64,000 nucleotides of DNA, taken from contig NZ_WACP01000006.1 of NCBI RefSeq assembly GCF_008973665.1, forward strand, positions 124,001 through 188,000, read 5' to 3'. Position 1 is the first letter of the stretch. Every line of letters starts with the position of its first letter. Below are positions 17,020-26,340 of the stretch, in pieces. The stretch is from Paenibacillus tengchongensis. GTDB taxonomy: Bacteria; Bacillota; Bacilli; Paenibacillales; Paenibacillaceae. The notes beneath the pieces are model-generated. The model ran no database searches. It was not told the origin of the DNA and worked only from the letters and a program-made list of their open reading frames with translations. Both the position numbers and the translations under genes were made by a program.

Positions 17020-18351
17020 TTATTGTAGTTTTTGAAGTCGGTCCCACTGGCTGACGATATCCGTAACGCGAACACCGAAGTTCTCGTCGATTACTACGAC
17101 TTCCCCCTTGGCGATAAGCTTGTTATTGACAAGGATGTCCACAGGCTCCCCTGCAAGCTTGTCCAGTTCGATAATCGAGCCTTGCGACATTTCCAGAATA
17201 TCTTTGATCTGCTTCTGGGTCCTTCCTAATTCTACGGTCACTTTCAGTGGTATGTCCATTAGTAAATTCAAATTATTTTCATCAATGCTTCCGTAAGCGC
17301 CACCGGACAAATTGGCGAATTGGACAGGCTGCACATTCACATTGCGGTTTGCAGGCGGCGACTGCGGCGGCGGAGTCTGCGCCTGCGGCGGCTGCATATA
17401 AGGCATCCCCTGCGGCGACATGCCATATGGCGGCATTCCGTAAGCCGGCATACCCGCAGGTGGATAATAGTATCCGCCGCCTTCCGGCATTCCCGGATAT
17501 GACGGCATCCCTTGAGGAGGATACGGCGGCGGATATTGCGGCGGCACCGCCCCTTGCGGCGGCGCCTGCTCCGGCTGGGCCTGCGGAGCCTGGGCAGCCG
17601 GCTGGGCTGGCGGTGCAGAGGGCGCCGGCGGTGCTTCCACGGCAGCGGCGGCCTCCGGCTCTGCCTGAGATACATCGCCAAGCAGCATAGTTACCATATC
17701 CTTGGCGAATTGCACCGGAAGCAGCTGCATAATCGTGGAATCGATCAGGTCGCCGATCTTCAGGCGGAACGAAATCTGGATCAGTGTCTCATCATCCGGA
17801 AGATTGCCCACGCCTTCACCGCTCGACATATTCAGAATATCAATGCCCGGAGGCGATATATTGACAAACCGGTTGAAGATCGTGGACATCGATGTCGCCG
17901 ATGAGCCCATCATTTGGTTCATGGCTTCCTGGACAGCGCTGATATGAATCTCATTCAGCTCTTCATCCTTCGGAACACCCTCGCCGCCGAGCATCAGGTC
18001 GGCAATGACCTGTGCATCCTTGATCTTAATGACCAGCGAGTTGATGCCCTGAAAGCCGTCCACGTATTGCACATGCACTGCAACATGCGGTTTAGGAAAG
18101 GCCTCTTCGAATTCGCCCCTGGTAATAATGGACACCTGCGGGGTCGTAATGTCTACCTTCTTGCCCAGCAGAGTGGACAGCGCGGTAGCCGCACTGCCGA
18201 AAGTGATGTTGCCGATTTCCCCGAGTGCGTCCTGTTCAAACGGAGTCAGGAAATCATCGACCGTCTTCGCCGCAGGTTCCATCGCGCCTTCCGCAGATTG
18301 TCTGAGAAGAGCATCGATTTCTTCCTGGGATAAATAATCTTTACTCGTCAA
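17020..18351 (-). CDS. fliY: Flagellar motor switch phosphatase FliY with low-complexity linker
   Basis: 443 aa. FliY is a C-ring protein that also dephosphorylates CheY-P. The N-terminal CheY-P-binding peptide (YLSQEEIDALL) is followed by two CheC-type helices (DALGEIGNITFGSAATAL; VQEAMNQMMGSSATSM) and a C-terminal FliN/SpoA domain (about 360-443). Between them lies a linker of about 110 residues dominated by Pro, Gln, Gly, Tyr and Met. I choose TTG 18351 because AAGGAG is 9 nt upstream and the protein then reads MTSKDYLSQEE; it overlaps the fliM stop by 11 nt. A longer TTG start at 18375 has no ribosome site. Confidence 0.95.
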   Translation of the reverse strand: MTSKDYLSQEEIDALLRQSAEGAMEPAAKTVDDFLTPFEQDALGEIGNITFGSAATALSTLLGKKVDITTPQVSIITRGEFEEAFPKPHVAVHVQYVDGFQGINSLVIKIKDAQVIADLMLGGEGVPKDEELNEIHISAVQEAMNQMMGSSATSMSTIFNRFVNISPPGIDILNMSSGEGVGNLPDDETLIQISFRLKIGDLIDSTIMQLLPVQFAKDMVTMLLGDVSQAEPEAAAAVEAPPAPSAPPAQPAAQAPQAQPEQAPPQGAVPPQYPPPYPPQGMPSYPGMPEGGGYYYPPAGMPAYGMPPYGMSPQGMPYMQPPQAQTPPPQSPPANRNVNVQPVQFANLSGGAYGSIDENNLNLLMDIPLKVTVELGRTQKQIKDILEMSQGSIIELDKLAGEPVDILVNNKLIAKGEVVVIDENFGVRVTDIVSQWDRLQKLQ

Positions 18352-19339
18352 TCTCTTCAACTCCTTCGCTGACAATCTCGTCTATTTGCACAGCCACGCG
18401 GTCCTTCACCATGCCGGGACTGCCGATAAACTTGAGCTTATCTCCTACCTTTATGGACAACCCGGAGTCCACCGACCTGTTCAAGGAGATGACATCGCCT
18501 ACGCTCAGGCCAAGGAATTCGGCGATCGAGAGGCTCGATTCTCCGAGCTCAGCCACAATCGGCAGCTGTGCCCGGTTGACGCTGGCTTTAATCGCCTGCA
18601 GTTCCACTTCATCACGGACCTTCTTCTCCGAGACGAACCATTGATGCACAGACAGCCGCGACATGATTGGTTCAAGCACCACATGCGGTATGCAAAGATT
18701 GATCATACCGGTCGTGTCGCCGATCTTTGTGCTGAGCGAGATCAGGGCGATGGTCTCGTTGGGGGAGACAATCTGCATGAACTGCGGATTGGTTTCCAGA
18801 GCTTCCATGCGGGGCTGGATATCAAGTACGGTCTTCCAGGCCTCCTGCAGGCTTTCGAAGCATCTGCTGAAAATGCGCTCCATAATGGTCGTTTCGATTT
18901 CGGTCAGCGCCGTAATCTTCGCAGGCGCCGAGCCGAAGCCGCCGAGCAGCCGGTCCAGCATGGCATAGGCGATATTCGGATGCACCTCCATCACCATCCG
19001 CCCCTCCAGCGGTTCGGCTTCGAAGATATTGAGAATAGTCATTTTTGGAATGGAGCGGATAAATTCATCGTAAGGGAGCTGCTCGACCTGCACGACATTG
19101 ATCTGGACAAAAGTGCGCAGCTGTGCCGAAAAGTAAGTTGTCAGATAGCGGGCAAAGTTGTCATGAATCCGCGTCAGTGTGCGGATATGGTCTTTGGAGA
19201 ACCGCACCGCCCGTTTGAAATCGTACGACCGGATTTTTTTCTGCGTTTCTTCCTTCTTCAGCTCATCCGCATCCATCTCGCCGGAGGAGAGTGCGGCCAG
19301 GAGAGCGTCTATTTCGTTCTGCGAAAGTACATCAACCAT
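18341..19339 (-). CDS. fliM: Flagellar motor switch protein FliM
   Basis: 332 aa from ATG 19339, the same length as B. subtilis FliM. Domains in order: CheY-P-binding peptide VLSQNEIDALLAAL, the CheC-like middle domain (about 45-235), and the C-terminal SpoA domain (about 245-325). It is the C-ring scaffold that contacts FliG. GGGGGTG is 6 nt upstream of the ATG; a GTG three codons earlier overlaps that site and is unlikely. Confidence 0.97.
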   Translation of the reverse strand: MVDVLSQNEIDALLAALSSGEMDADELKKEETQKKIRSYDFKRAVRFSKDHIRTLTRIHDNFARYLTTYFSAQLRTFVQINVVQVEQLPYDEFIRSIPKMTILNIFEAEPLEGRMVMEVHPNIAYAMLDRLLGGFGSAPAKITALTEIETTIMERIFSRCFESLQEAWKTVLDIQPRMEALETNPQFMQIVSPNETIALISLSTKIGDTTGMINLCIPHVVLEPIMSRLSVHQWFVSEKKVRDEVELQAIKASVNRAQLPIVAELGESSLSIAEFLGLSVGDVISLNRSVDSGLSIKVGDKLKFIGSPGMVKDRVAVQIDEIVSEGVEEIDE

Positions 19340-19378
19340 TTCAATCACCCCCCCGTCAATAGTGTCATCCGTCTGTAA

Positions 19379-19846
19379 TTACATGCTTGCAAGCACATAG
19401 TTCGTGATGTCGATCTGGGTCAGCTTCCCTTCAGGGAGTGTTTTATTGATCAGATTGACGAGCTTGGCACTGAGCTGATCTTTGCCGCCCGCCCCGTTCA
19501 GTTCCTCGGGTTTGGTGTCGGCCAGGGTTTTAATGATAATCGGCTTGATCTTGATCTGCTTAATCTTCTCGAAATCTTCCTTCGCTGTAGCGGTATCAAG
19601 CTGGAAGGCGAAGTCTATGGAAACGATATACTCGGGATCGGCAAGATTAGTTTTAATACCGGTCAATTCTGCAGTCAGCTCGACGATTTCATCGGCGCTT
19701 AAGTGCTTGGCCTCCACATTCTGAACGGCAGCATTGACATCGTTCGTATCCTTCGGAAAAAATTTGTCCCACAATAAACCTGCGGCAACTGCAATCAGCG
19801 TAATTCCCAGCAGTGCCGTAATGAGCCACGGCAGCATCTTCTTCAT
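19379..19846 (-). CDS. fliL: Flagellar basal-body-associated protein FliL
   Basis: 155 aa. One N-terminal membrane segment (residues 5-27) and an extracytoplasmic stomatin-like domain, with the short C-terminal motif TQIDITNYVLASM typical of FliL. FliL rings surround stator units and support torque. AGGAGC precedes ATG 19846, and the start overlaps the end of swrD by four bases. Confidence 0.95.
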   Translation of the reverse strand: MKKMLPWLITALLGITLIAVAAGLLWDKFFPKDTNDVNAAVQNVEAKHLSADEIVELTAELTGIKTNLADPEYIVSIDFAFQLDTATAKEDFEKIKQIKIKPIIIKTLADTKPEELNGAGGKDQLSAKLVNLINKTLPEGKLTQIDITNYVLASM

Positions 19847-20067
19847 GATAGCTCCTCCATTGACTGGACTTTAATGGTGGCAGCATATGTGCCAATGTCC
19901 CTGTTATAATCACGGATCTTTACAATGACTTCATCGGCCTTTTCCAGCACGATCAGCCTTTTCCCGGTAACCAGCGTAATGTAAGTATCCGGGCATTCTT
20001 CGACCATTTCTACCAGAAGCGCGTTAAGCCACATCTGTGTGCCGTTTAATCTCGTTACCGAAATCAT
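19843..20067 (-). CDS. swrD: FlbD family protein, SwrD homologue
   Basis: 74 aa from ATG 20067 (MISVTRLNGTQMWLNALLVE); GGGGGTC lies upstream. The whole protein is one FlbD domain. The B. subtilis homologue SwrD (YlzI, 71 aa) raises motor power and is needed for swarming. Position between flgE and fliL is the same as in Bacillus. The frame runs 32 codons further upstream, but those residues are Arg-rich, unlike the family, and lie in the intergenic region. Confidence 0.92.
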   Translation of the reverse strand: MISVTRLNGTQMWLNALLVEMVEECPDTYITLVTGKRLIVLEKADEVIVKIRDYNRDIGTYAATIKVQSMEELS

Positions 20068-20184
20068 ATCTGACCCCCTAACAAAATTGGGGGAGGAGCG
20101 CCTCCCCCGCCGCCGGTAACGAGCCGCCAGCCGCTTCACGTACGGGCGTGTTCGATTCAGCAAGCCTGAAATTCGTTTTTCAAA

Positions 20185-21003
20185 TCAACGTTTGAGGTTA
20201 ACGACTTCCTGCAGCACTTCGTCGGAAGTGGTAATAATACGGGAGTTCGCCTGGAATCCGCGCTGGGTTACAATCATCTCCGTGAATTCGCCGGTCAGAT
20301 CCACATTGGACATTTCCAGCTGGCCGGCCACGATTGAACCGGTGCCCACTTCCGCATTACCTGCGGTCGTTGGCTCAACAGCCCCCTCCGCATTGGCATT
20401 CAGTGTCAAGCGGTACAGGTTGCCGCCGATCTTCTCCAGACCTGACGGATTGCTTACCTTAGCGACCCCGATTTGCACGCCCGGCTCGGTAGTGCCGTCA
20501 GCCATCGTCTGTACAATGGTGCCGTCGCTGGAAATCGAGAATGCCGTAACGTCTTCGCCGAGCTGAATGGCTTCTCCATCCGCGCTAAGAACATGCAGGC
20601 CGTCCGAAGTAATCAGATTGCGGTCGGCATCGACATGGAAGTCCCCGGCCCGAGTCAGGAACGGAGTTTCCTGGTCATCGCTTAGACGCACCAGGAAGAA
20701 CCCATCGCCGTCAATACGCAAATCCGTAGGGTTGTTGGTCGTCATGGCGCTGCCTGCCGTATGAAGCGTATCCACCGAGCCGATGCTTACGCCCAGACCG
20801 ATCTGCTTGGCGTTCACGCCTCCTTGGCCTCCCTCGACCGGAGCGGTTACGCCGGAAACTGTCTGGCTCATAATATCTTTGAACATAACACGCCCGGATT
20901 TGAAGCCGATCGTATTGACATTAGCGATATTGTTGCCGATAACGTCCAGCTTCGTCTGGAACCCGCGCATACCTGAAACACCTGAATACATTGATTTTAA
21001 CAT
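20185..21003 (-). CDS. flgE: Flagellar hook protein FlgE (short Bacillus-type)
   Basis: 272 aa. The N-terminal rod/hook motif (GNNIANVNTIGFKSGRVMF) and the C-terminal heptad helix (EFTEMIVTQRGFQANSRIIT) are clear. The middle carries the D1-like region (FFLVRLSDDQETPFLTRAG). The length is close to the 264-aa hook protein of B. subtilis (once named FlgG), much shorter than the about 400-aa enteric FlgE. Gene order flgD-TIGR02530-flgE supports hook rather than distal rod. GGGAGG precedes ATG 21003. Confidence 0.9.
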   Translation of the reverse strand: MLKSMYSGVSGMRGFQTKLDVIGNNIANVNTIGFKSGRVMFKDIMSQTVSGVTAPVEGGQGGVNAKQIGLGVSIGSVDTLHTAGSAMTTNNPTDLRIDGDGFFLVRLSDDQETPFLTRAGDFHVDADRNLITSDGLHVLSADGEAIQLGEDVTAFSISSDGTIVQTMADGTTEPGVQIGVAKVSNPSGLEKIGGNLYRLTLNANAEGAVEPTTAGNAEVGTGSIVAGQLEMSNVDLTGEFTEMIVTQRGFQANSRIITTSDEVLQEVVNLKR

Positions 21004-21111
21004 TACATGTCCTCCCGGTTTATAAAATTATTTTTATAGACTCATCATCAAGAGTTCGGCCGCTTCAGTCGGTCGGCGGCCGTTCCGGCTCCCAGATAAG
21101 GACCAGCCGGC

Positions 21112-21495
21112 TTAAGATATAATGACTGCACTGTCAATTTGTGTGAATACATTGTCTTTCATTGCGTTTCCATCCAGCGCCGTAACCACCGTACGGTTGG
21201 GTACACTGACGATCAGCGCCATGTCTTTCATGAGGATAAGCGATTCCTTGCTGCCCTTTGCCGCGGCTTTGTCAACCGCCGACGAAATCTGGTCCAGCTG
21301 ACGGTCGCCCAGCTCAATTCCTCTTTGCTCCAGACGTTTAGCCGCATGGTTGCTGAATTTCAGCAGATTATTCTGCAGCACCCGCTCGAACGAGGCTTCC
21401 GGTGCTGCCGGAGCCTGCGCCGTCTTCGTGCGCTGCATAACTGAAGGATGTATGCTGGAGGGGTACAGCTGACCTATCGTGATTCTGTCACTCAT
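21112..21495 (-). CDS. Flagellar operon protein, TIGR02530 family
   Basis: 127 aa. The pattern FSNHAAKRLEQRGIELGDRQ, followed by KGSKESLILMKDMALIVSV, matches the TIGR02530 family found between flgD and flgE in many Firmicutes and clostridia. Its role is not established; proximity to the hook cap suggests hook assembly. ATG 21495 overlaps the flgD stop by four bases (ATGA). Confidence 0.9.
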   Translation of the reverse strand: MSDRITIGQLYPSSIHPSVMQRTKTAQAPAAPEASFERVLQNNLLKFSNHAAKRLEQRGIELGDRQLDQISSAVDKAAAKGSKESLILMKDMALIVSVPNRTVVTALDGNAMKDNVFTQIDSAVIIS

Positions 21496-21983
21496 GCTCC
21501 CGCCCCGCTCTCCCCGCTGCCCGCCTGGGTGTTCGCGCCGCTTGCGCTCTCCGCCGCCGGAACAGCATTTTGGATTTGCGTAATATTGGCCAGGGCAATA
21601 CGTTCACTGCCGACTACGGCATACTGGCTCCCATCCTTCACGATGATCGATTCTACCGTTCCCGACTTAGGCAGCTCGGTAGACGCATCGGTCCAGGTAA
21701 TATCCTTGCCGATCAGACCGGATACCGAGCCCAGCGACTGGTTCAGCGCCGTAAGCTGCGTCGAAATATTCATCAGCTGCTCGACGGAGGAGAACTGGGC
21801 CATCTGGGCGATAAATTCCTTGTCTTCCATCGGCTGCATCGGATCCTGGTTCTGCAGCTGCGTGATCAGAATCTTCAGGAACTGATCCTTGCCCAGCACC
21901 GAACTCCCGGTCGTCTGCTTAGTGGAATCAGGCACGGAATAGTTCCATTGGGTATTTGTAGATACCGGATTCGTTGTTGTCAT
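21492..21983 (-). CDS. flgD: Hook assembly scaffold FlgD
   Basis: 163 aa from ATG 21983. FlgD caps the growing hook. The conserved N-terminal region is clear: LGKDQFLKILITQLQNQDPM, then MEDKEFIAQMAQFSSVEQ. The C-terminus is short and Ala/Gly/Ser-rich, as in Bacillus-type FlgD. The frame extends 35 codons upstream into fliK but lacks the conserved start there. GGGGTG lies upstream of the ATG. Confidence 0.94.
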   Translation of the reverse strand: MTTTNPVSTNTQWNYSVPDSTKQTTGSSVLGKDQFLKILITQLQNQDPMQPMEDKEFIAQMAQFSSVEQLMNISTQLTALNQSLGSVSGLIGKDITWTDASTELPKSGTVESIIVKDGSQYAVVGSERIALANITQIQNAVPAAESASGANTQAGSGESGAGA

Positions 21984-22015
21984 ACTTATTTCACCCCGCT
22001 TGTTGACTGTATTGT

Positions 22016-23530
22016 TTATACTTTGGCAGAGAAGCCGTTCCGGCCTTCGAGCTGCTCCATCCGGGCGCTTGCCGCCCAATCTTTCCATTCGCCGTTTAAT
22101 TCGGCCGCCAGAACCGCATCAGAATGCTCTTCGCTGCGTTCTCTGGAACGTCTGTCGTGTTGCTGGGCTCCGGAACCTGTACCGCGTCCCTGCTGTCCGT
22201 TAAATTGCGAGAGCAGCGATGAGGAATTGCCCTGGGCAACCTCCAGCTTCTCAACCTGCAAGCCCTGGGATGCCAATGCGGTGCGCAGCTGGTTCATCTG
22301 CTGCTCCAGCATATCCTTGGCGCCTGCATGCTCTGTCACGAATTGCGCCATCAGCATTCCGCCCTGCATCGTGATCTTGACGTCGACCTGACCCAGGTTG
22401 TCCGGGAAGAGCGTAATCGTCGCCTCAGCTACACCGTCTTTCTGGATGATCTGCAAGTTACCTTTGATAAAAGTCTCCATCTCATTTGCGAACTGATGCA
22501 CCGGAACCCGCTGCAGTTCAGGCTTCGGAGACACTGCCAGACCTTCGCGCAGCGAAAGCTGCCCGGCTGTGATAATATCCCCGGATTGATCTGCACCTGG
22601 CGCAACGGCTTCAGGAGCCTGTTCTTCGGCGGCCTCTGCAGTCAGCAAAGGCGCTGCTGATTTCATTGCAGATGCGGTAATCTTCCCGTCTGCGGCATCA
22701 ACAGTTGGCTGCTGCAGCTGAACGGTTGTAGAATCCGCCTGTCTAGCTGTAACAGGCTGTTGACCAGCTTTGTCTGAAGCGAGGTGAACCAACGGTTCAG
22801 CGGCCTTAGCAGTATCGCTTCCAGCCTGTGCAGAGCTGATAATTTGTGCCGAGCTGATAATCTGTGCCGAGCTTGGCTTTGCATCTGCACTCTGACCTCT
22901 AGTAGCCGGAGCTGCCTCTGCCAGCAAGGCGGAGAATTGGTTAAGCAGATTACTGCCTTTCAGCGCAACCTCTTTATTACCCGATATAGCCGCCTGCTGA
23001 ATCATCGTCACCAGATTATGCAGCTCATCCTGGACCGCAAAGCGCAGCGTTTCGGGCTGGCGGGCCAGTGGTGGTAGAGTGTCGATAGCTTGCGCGGATT
23101 CAGCCTGCTGTGTCCCTTGTTGTTCTGCGGCATTATTGACGTCCAGCAGTGCTGTAACCTGCAGCAGCCAGCCTTGCAGCGCTGCAAGAAGTGCCGGATC
23201 TTCCTGAATATCCTCATCCAGCTGTTCAAGCTGTGCTGCGAGACTTTCCAGCAGCTTGCCGGTCTCTGCTTCTTCCGGTTGTACGGACTCTTCGCCAGCA
23301 GCTGTAGTGCCGGCAAGAAGGCCTTGCAGCAAAGCGGCGGCATTAACCGTAAGCGAACCTGCGGCTTCTTTGCCGGCGCTGCCGTCCATACTCTGAACCA
23401 GCGTCTGGGCAAAGGCCAGAACCGAAACACCGCCTGTTGCCGCAGAACCTGCAGCGCTTCCCGCAGCCGCTGTTGGAGCAGCCGGTGCTGCAGTACTCCC
23501 GCCAGTAAATGATGTGAATACTAAACTCAT
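22016..23530 (-). CDS. fliK: Flagellar hook-length control protein FliK
   Basis: 504 aa. The first 370 residues are Ala/Gln/Thr-rich and poorly conserved, as expected for the ruler domain. Residues 375-450 form the FliK C-terminal domain (Flg_hook), with EATITLFPDNLGQVDVKITM and AGAKDMLEQQMNQLRTAL. FliK measures the hook and triggers FlhB to switch substrate class. A short perfect peptide repeat (SAQIIS in tandem) lies near residues 220-235. AGGAGGTG precedes ATG 23530. Confidence 0.93.
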   Translation of the reverse strand: MSLVFTSFTGGSTAAPAAPTAAAGSAAGSAATGGVSVLAFAQTLVQSMDGSAGKEAAGSLTVNAAALLQGLLAGTTAAGEESVQPEEAETGKLLESLAAQLEQLDEDIQEDPALLAALQGWLLQVTALLDVNNAAEQQGTQQAESAQAIDTLPPLARQPETLRFAVQDELHNLVTMIQQAAISGNKEVALKGSNLLNQFSALLAEAAPATRGQSADAKPSSAQIISSAQIISSAQAGSDTAKAAEPLVHLASDKAGQQPVTARQADSTTVQLQQPTVDAADGKITASAMKSAAPLLTAEAAEEQAPEAVAPGADQSGDIITAGQLSLREGLAVSPKPELQRVPVHQFANEMETFIKGNLQIIQKDGVAEATITLFPDNLGQVDVKITMQGGMLMAQFVTEHAGAKDMLEQQMNQLRTALASQGLQVEKLEVAQGNSSSLLSQFNGQQGRGTGSGAQQHDRRSRERSEEHSDAVLAAELNGEWKDWAASARMEQLEGRNGFSAKV

Positions 23531-23580
23531 TTTATATTTTCACCTCCTTTCAAGAGCAGAACAGGCGAACGCCTGACTGA

Positions 23581-24546
23581 TTACTTGCCCCCCATAAGCC
23601 GGTTGACAATTTTCGCGGCCAATGCGCCATTATCATCGCCGCTCGCCATCTCACCCAAAATCGAGGATCTTACGCTGTCATCGACGGTTCTAAGAACGGT
23701 GATTACTTTATCCGGGCTGATGCTATACATCGAGCTGAGCAATGAGGCAGCTTCAGCTGCAGGCATCGCGCTGAACGTCTGTGCCAGCTGATCCTTGTCG
23801 AGATTGCCTACAGCAGCCGGGGCCTCTGCCGTTTGATCCGCCTGATCCTGCTTCAGTCTTGACTGCAGCGCAGCTACCGCCATATCCGTCGAGTTTGCCG
23901 TTTCTTTCAGCTTCACCGTAACTTCGGCCGCGGCCTCGGGATCCATTTTTTCAAGTATCGCCGTCTTGCTGGCATTATTCATGGCACTGAAGATCTGCAC
24001 CTGCTCCTCGGTGGTCAGATTCTCCAGGATCGGTGCAGCCTTGGACGCTTTCATGCCGGAGTACAGCTTGGCGAGCTCCGTTACCTTTTCCTGATAGGGG
24101 TCCACTGTGTCTTCCGACTCCTGAGCCGCGGCAGCTTCCGCCTCCGCCTTCATATCATCAATCTGCTTCTGCAGCGCTTCTACCCTGCTGTCCTGCGCCG
24201 CCTTGGCCTCGTTGGCCTGCTGCAGCTGCGCCGCCTGTGACGCAAGCTGTGCTTTAAGCTCTTTAATCGTGCTCTCCGAGCTCTCCAGCTGCTTCTTGCT
24301 TTCCTCCTGTGTTTCTTCCCCGGCAGTCTCTGCCGGCGTCTCATCCACCGGATCGGGGACAAACCGTTCCACAAAGGGAATTTTGTCGGCGATTTTAAGC
24401 GCCTTTTCGCGAATATCCATATTGAATAAAGTCAGCAAGACTCCAAGCAGCACCAGCGTGAATATAATCGGGATCATCAGGAATAAAAACCGCTCAAACT
24501 TGCTTGCCGACTCTTCATTTTCGATCTCTAATTCATTATTAGCCAA
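23581..24546 (-). CDS. MotE/YlxF-like protein with MgtE N-terminal-type domain
   Basis: 321 aa starting at TTG 24546 with GGGAGG 9 nt upstream. One membrane segment at about 20-42, a coiled coil at about 80-155 (Glu/Gln/Ala/Lys-rich), then a superhelical MgtE-N-type domain (LYSGMKASKAAPILENL; LEKMDPEAAAEVTVKL) and a second related module at the C-terminus (LAQTFSAMPAAEAASLLSSM). Position between fliJ and fliK is that of B. subtilis ylxF and of motE in other bacteria, where MotE is a chaperone-like partner of the MotC stator protein. A motility role here is inferred. Confidence 0.88.
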   Translation of the reverse strand: MANNELEIENEESASKFERFLFLMIPIIFTLVLLGVLLTLFNMDIREKALKIADKIPFVERFVPDPVDETPAETAGEETQEESKKQLESSESTIKELKAQLASQAAQLQQANEAKAAQDSRVEALQKQIDDMKAEAEAAAAQESEDTVDPYQEKVTELAKLYSGMKASKAAPILENLTTEEQVQIFSAMNNASKTAILEKMDPEAAAEVTVKLKETANSTDMAVAALQSRLKQDQADQTAEAPAAVGNLDKDQLAQTFSAMPAAEAASLLSSMYSISPDKVITVLRTVDDSVRSSILGEMASGDDNGALAAKIVNRLMGGK

Positions 24547-24564
24547 TTGCGGAAGCCTCCCGGG

Positions 24565-25008
24565 TTAGAGGGATTTCATCGCGAAGCGGACGGTTGCCAT
24601 CTCATCCAGTTCGTTTTGTTCCCGTAAAATCATGTCCTGCTGGAAAATGGCCAGCGCTTTGTCCCGCGCCTTCAGCCACACTTTCTCGTCCAGCATCTTG
24701 GTGCTGAGCTGATCCTTCTTGACTTGAACCTCCGCATGGGCCCGGTTAATGTCTGAATGCTTGCGGGAAATGCAGTGATCCAGATACTCCACATAATTTT
24801 GCATCTCACGGATTTTGGCCATCGGCGTCCGGTGTTCAGCAGCGTTCTGTAATTCAAGTAACAGGGTACTGCGCTGTTCCAGCAATTCATCGAGGCTCTT
24901 TTCCTGGGCTTGCAGTTCTCCGAGCGCGCTTGAGAGCATCCACTCCGCCTGGGTTTTCTCGTTGCTCTTCAAATCCACCACTTTTTGAAAGTTGTAATGG
25001 AATCTCAT
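24565..25008 (-). CDS. fliJ: Flagellar export chaperone FliJ
   Basis: 147 aa, nearly all an antiparallel coiled coil, the expected FliJ fold. The N-terminus MRFHYNFQKVVDLKSNEKTQ is typical. FliJ acts as the central stalk of the FliI ATPase ring. It begins 3 nt after the fliI stop and is followed by the motE homologue after 18 nt. Confidence 0.93.
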   Translation of the reverse strand: MRFHYNFQKVVDLKSNEKTQAEWMLSSALGELQAQEKSLDELLEQRSTLLLELQNAAEHRTPMAKIREMQNYVEYLDHCISRKHSDINRAHAEVQVKKDQLSTKMLDEKVWLKARDKALAIFQQDMILREQNELDEMATVRFAMKSL

Positions 25009-25011
25009 TGC

Positions 25012-26340
25012 TTATCCACTCCTTGAGAACTGTGAAATTAGGGTTTGCTGAACCTCGGCTAAGGTGACTTTTTCGTTAACCTTTTGTCTGGTGAACTCCC
25101 AGATTTTATCGATATATTCCATGGATTCATCTATCTGTGCGTTGGAGCCCCGCTGATACGCTCCGATATTGATCAGATCCTCCGAATCCTTGTAGACCGC
25201 CATCAGCCGTTTCACATTCTCCGCTGCGGCAATCTGATCCTGTGGTGCGATATCCTTCATTACACGGCTGATGCTGGCCAGCACGTCAATCGCCGGGAAA
25301 TGGCCTTTGTTGGCAATCCCGCGGTTCAGTACAATATGACCGTCGAGAATGCCGCGAACCGCATCCGCGATCGGCTCATTCATATCATCCCCGTCCACCA
25401 GCACCGTGTAAAAAGCCGTAATCGAACCTGTCGGTCCGGTTCCCGCCCGTTCCAGCAGCTTTGGCAGGCTGGCGAAGACCGAAGGTGTATACCCCCTCAT
25501 CGCCGGCGGCTCCCCGACAGCCAGACCGACTTCGCGCTGGGCCATCGCATATCGGGTTACCGAGTCCATCATCAGCATGACATTCAGTCCTCTGTCCCGG
25601 AAATACTCGGCAATTGTCGTGGCGATTAGCGCCCCTTTAATCCGGATCAGCGCCGGCTGGTCGGAGGTTGCCACCACTACCACCGAACGCTGCAGGCCTT
25701 CGGGCCCGAGATCCCGTTCAATAAAGTCAAGCACTTCACGTCCGCGTTCGCCGATCAGGGCAATGACGTTGACATCTGCGGAAGTATTGCGGGCAATCAT
25801 GCCCATAAGTGTGCTCTTTCCAACGCCTGAGCCGGCGAAGATGCCGACGCGCTGTCCCTTGCCGATAGTCAGCAGTCCATCAATTGCCCGCACCCCGATG
25901 CTGATGGGCTCATGCACCCGCGGACGGTTCAGGGGATTGGAAGGAATATTAAAGGTCGAACTGTAAGGCATGCGGGCCGGAATCAACGAGCTGTCCAGCG
26001 GCTGTCCCAATCCGTCAAGCACCTTGCCCAGCAGCTCCGAACCGACCTGTACACTGAGCGGTTTGCCGGTTCCAACCACATCGCAGCCCGGCCCGATGGC
26101 CTGCAGTTCGCCAAGCGGCATGAGAAGCACCTTGTTATCCCGGAAGCCTACAACTTCGGCCTGCAAAGGCTTGCTGCCTTTGGAAGGATAAATGTAGCAG
26201 ACATCACCGATACTGGCGTCAGGCCCTTCCGATTCAACCATCAGCCCGATGACCTGGGTCACTTTGCCGTTGACCCGCACCGGATCGAGATTGCGCAGCT
26301 GCTCTTTATAGCGTCCGCTGTCCAGCATCGTCTTCCCCAT
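25012..26340 (-). CDS. fliI: Flagellum-specific export ATPase FliI
   Basis: 442 aa, standard length. Walker A AGSGVGKSTLMG, Walker B LMMDSVTRYAMAQREVGLA and the F-type beta-subunit-like fold are clear. It energises export of flagellar proteins together with the proton motive force. ATG 26340 overlaps the fliH stop by 35 nt. A second ATG at 26328 (codon 5) is possible; neither has a strong ribosome site, so coupling to fliH is likely. Confidence 0.97.
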   Translation of the reverse strand: MGKTMLDSGRYKEQLRNLDPVRVNGKVTQVIGLMVESEGPDASIGDVCYIYPSKGSKPLQAEVVGFRDNKVLLMPLGELQAIGPGCDVVGTGKPLSVQVGSELLGKVLDGLGQPLDSSLIPARMPYSSTFNIPSNPLNRPRVHEPISIGVRAIDGLLTIGKGQRVGIFAGSGVGKSTLMGMIARNTSADVNVIALIGERGREVLDFIERDLGPEGLQRSVVVVATSDQPALIRIKGALIATTIAEYFRDRGLNVMLMMDSVTRYAMAQREVGLAVGEPPAMRGYTPSVFASLPKLLERAGTGPTGSITAFYTVLVDGDDMNEPIADAVRGILDGHIVLNRGIANKGHFPAIDVLASISRVMKDIAPQDQIAAAENVKRLMAVYKDSEDLINIGAYQRGSNAQIDESMEYIDKIWEFTRQKVNEKVTLAEVQQTLISQFSRSG

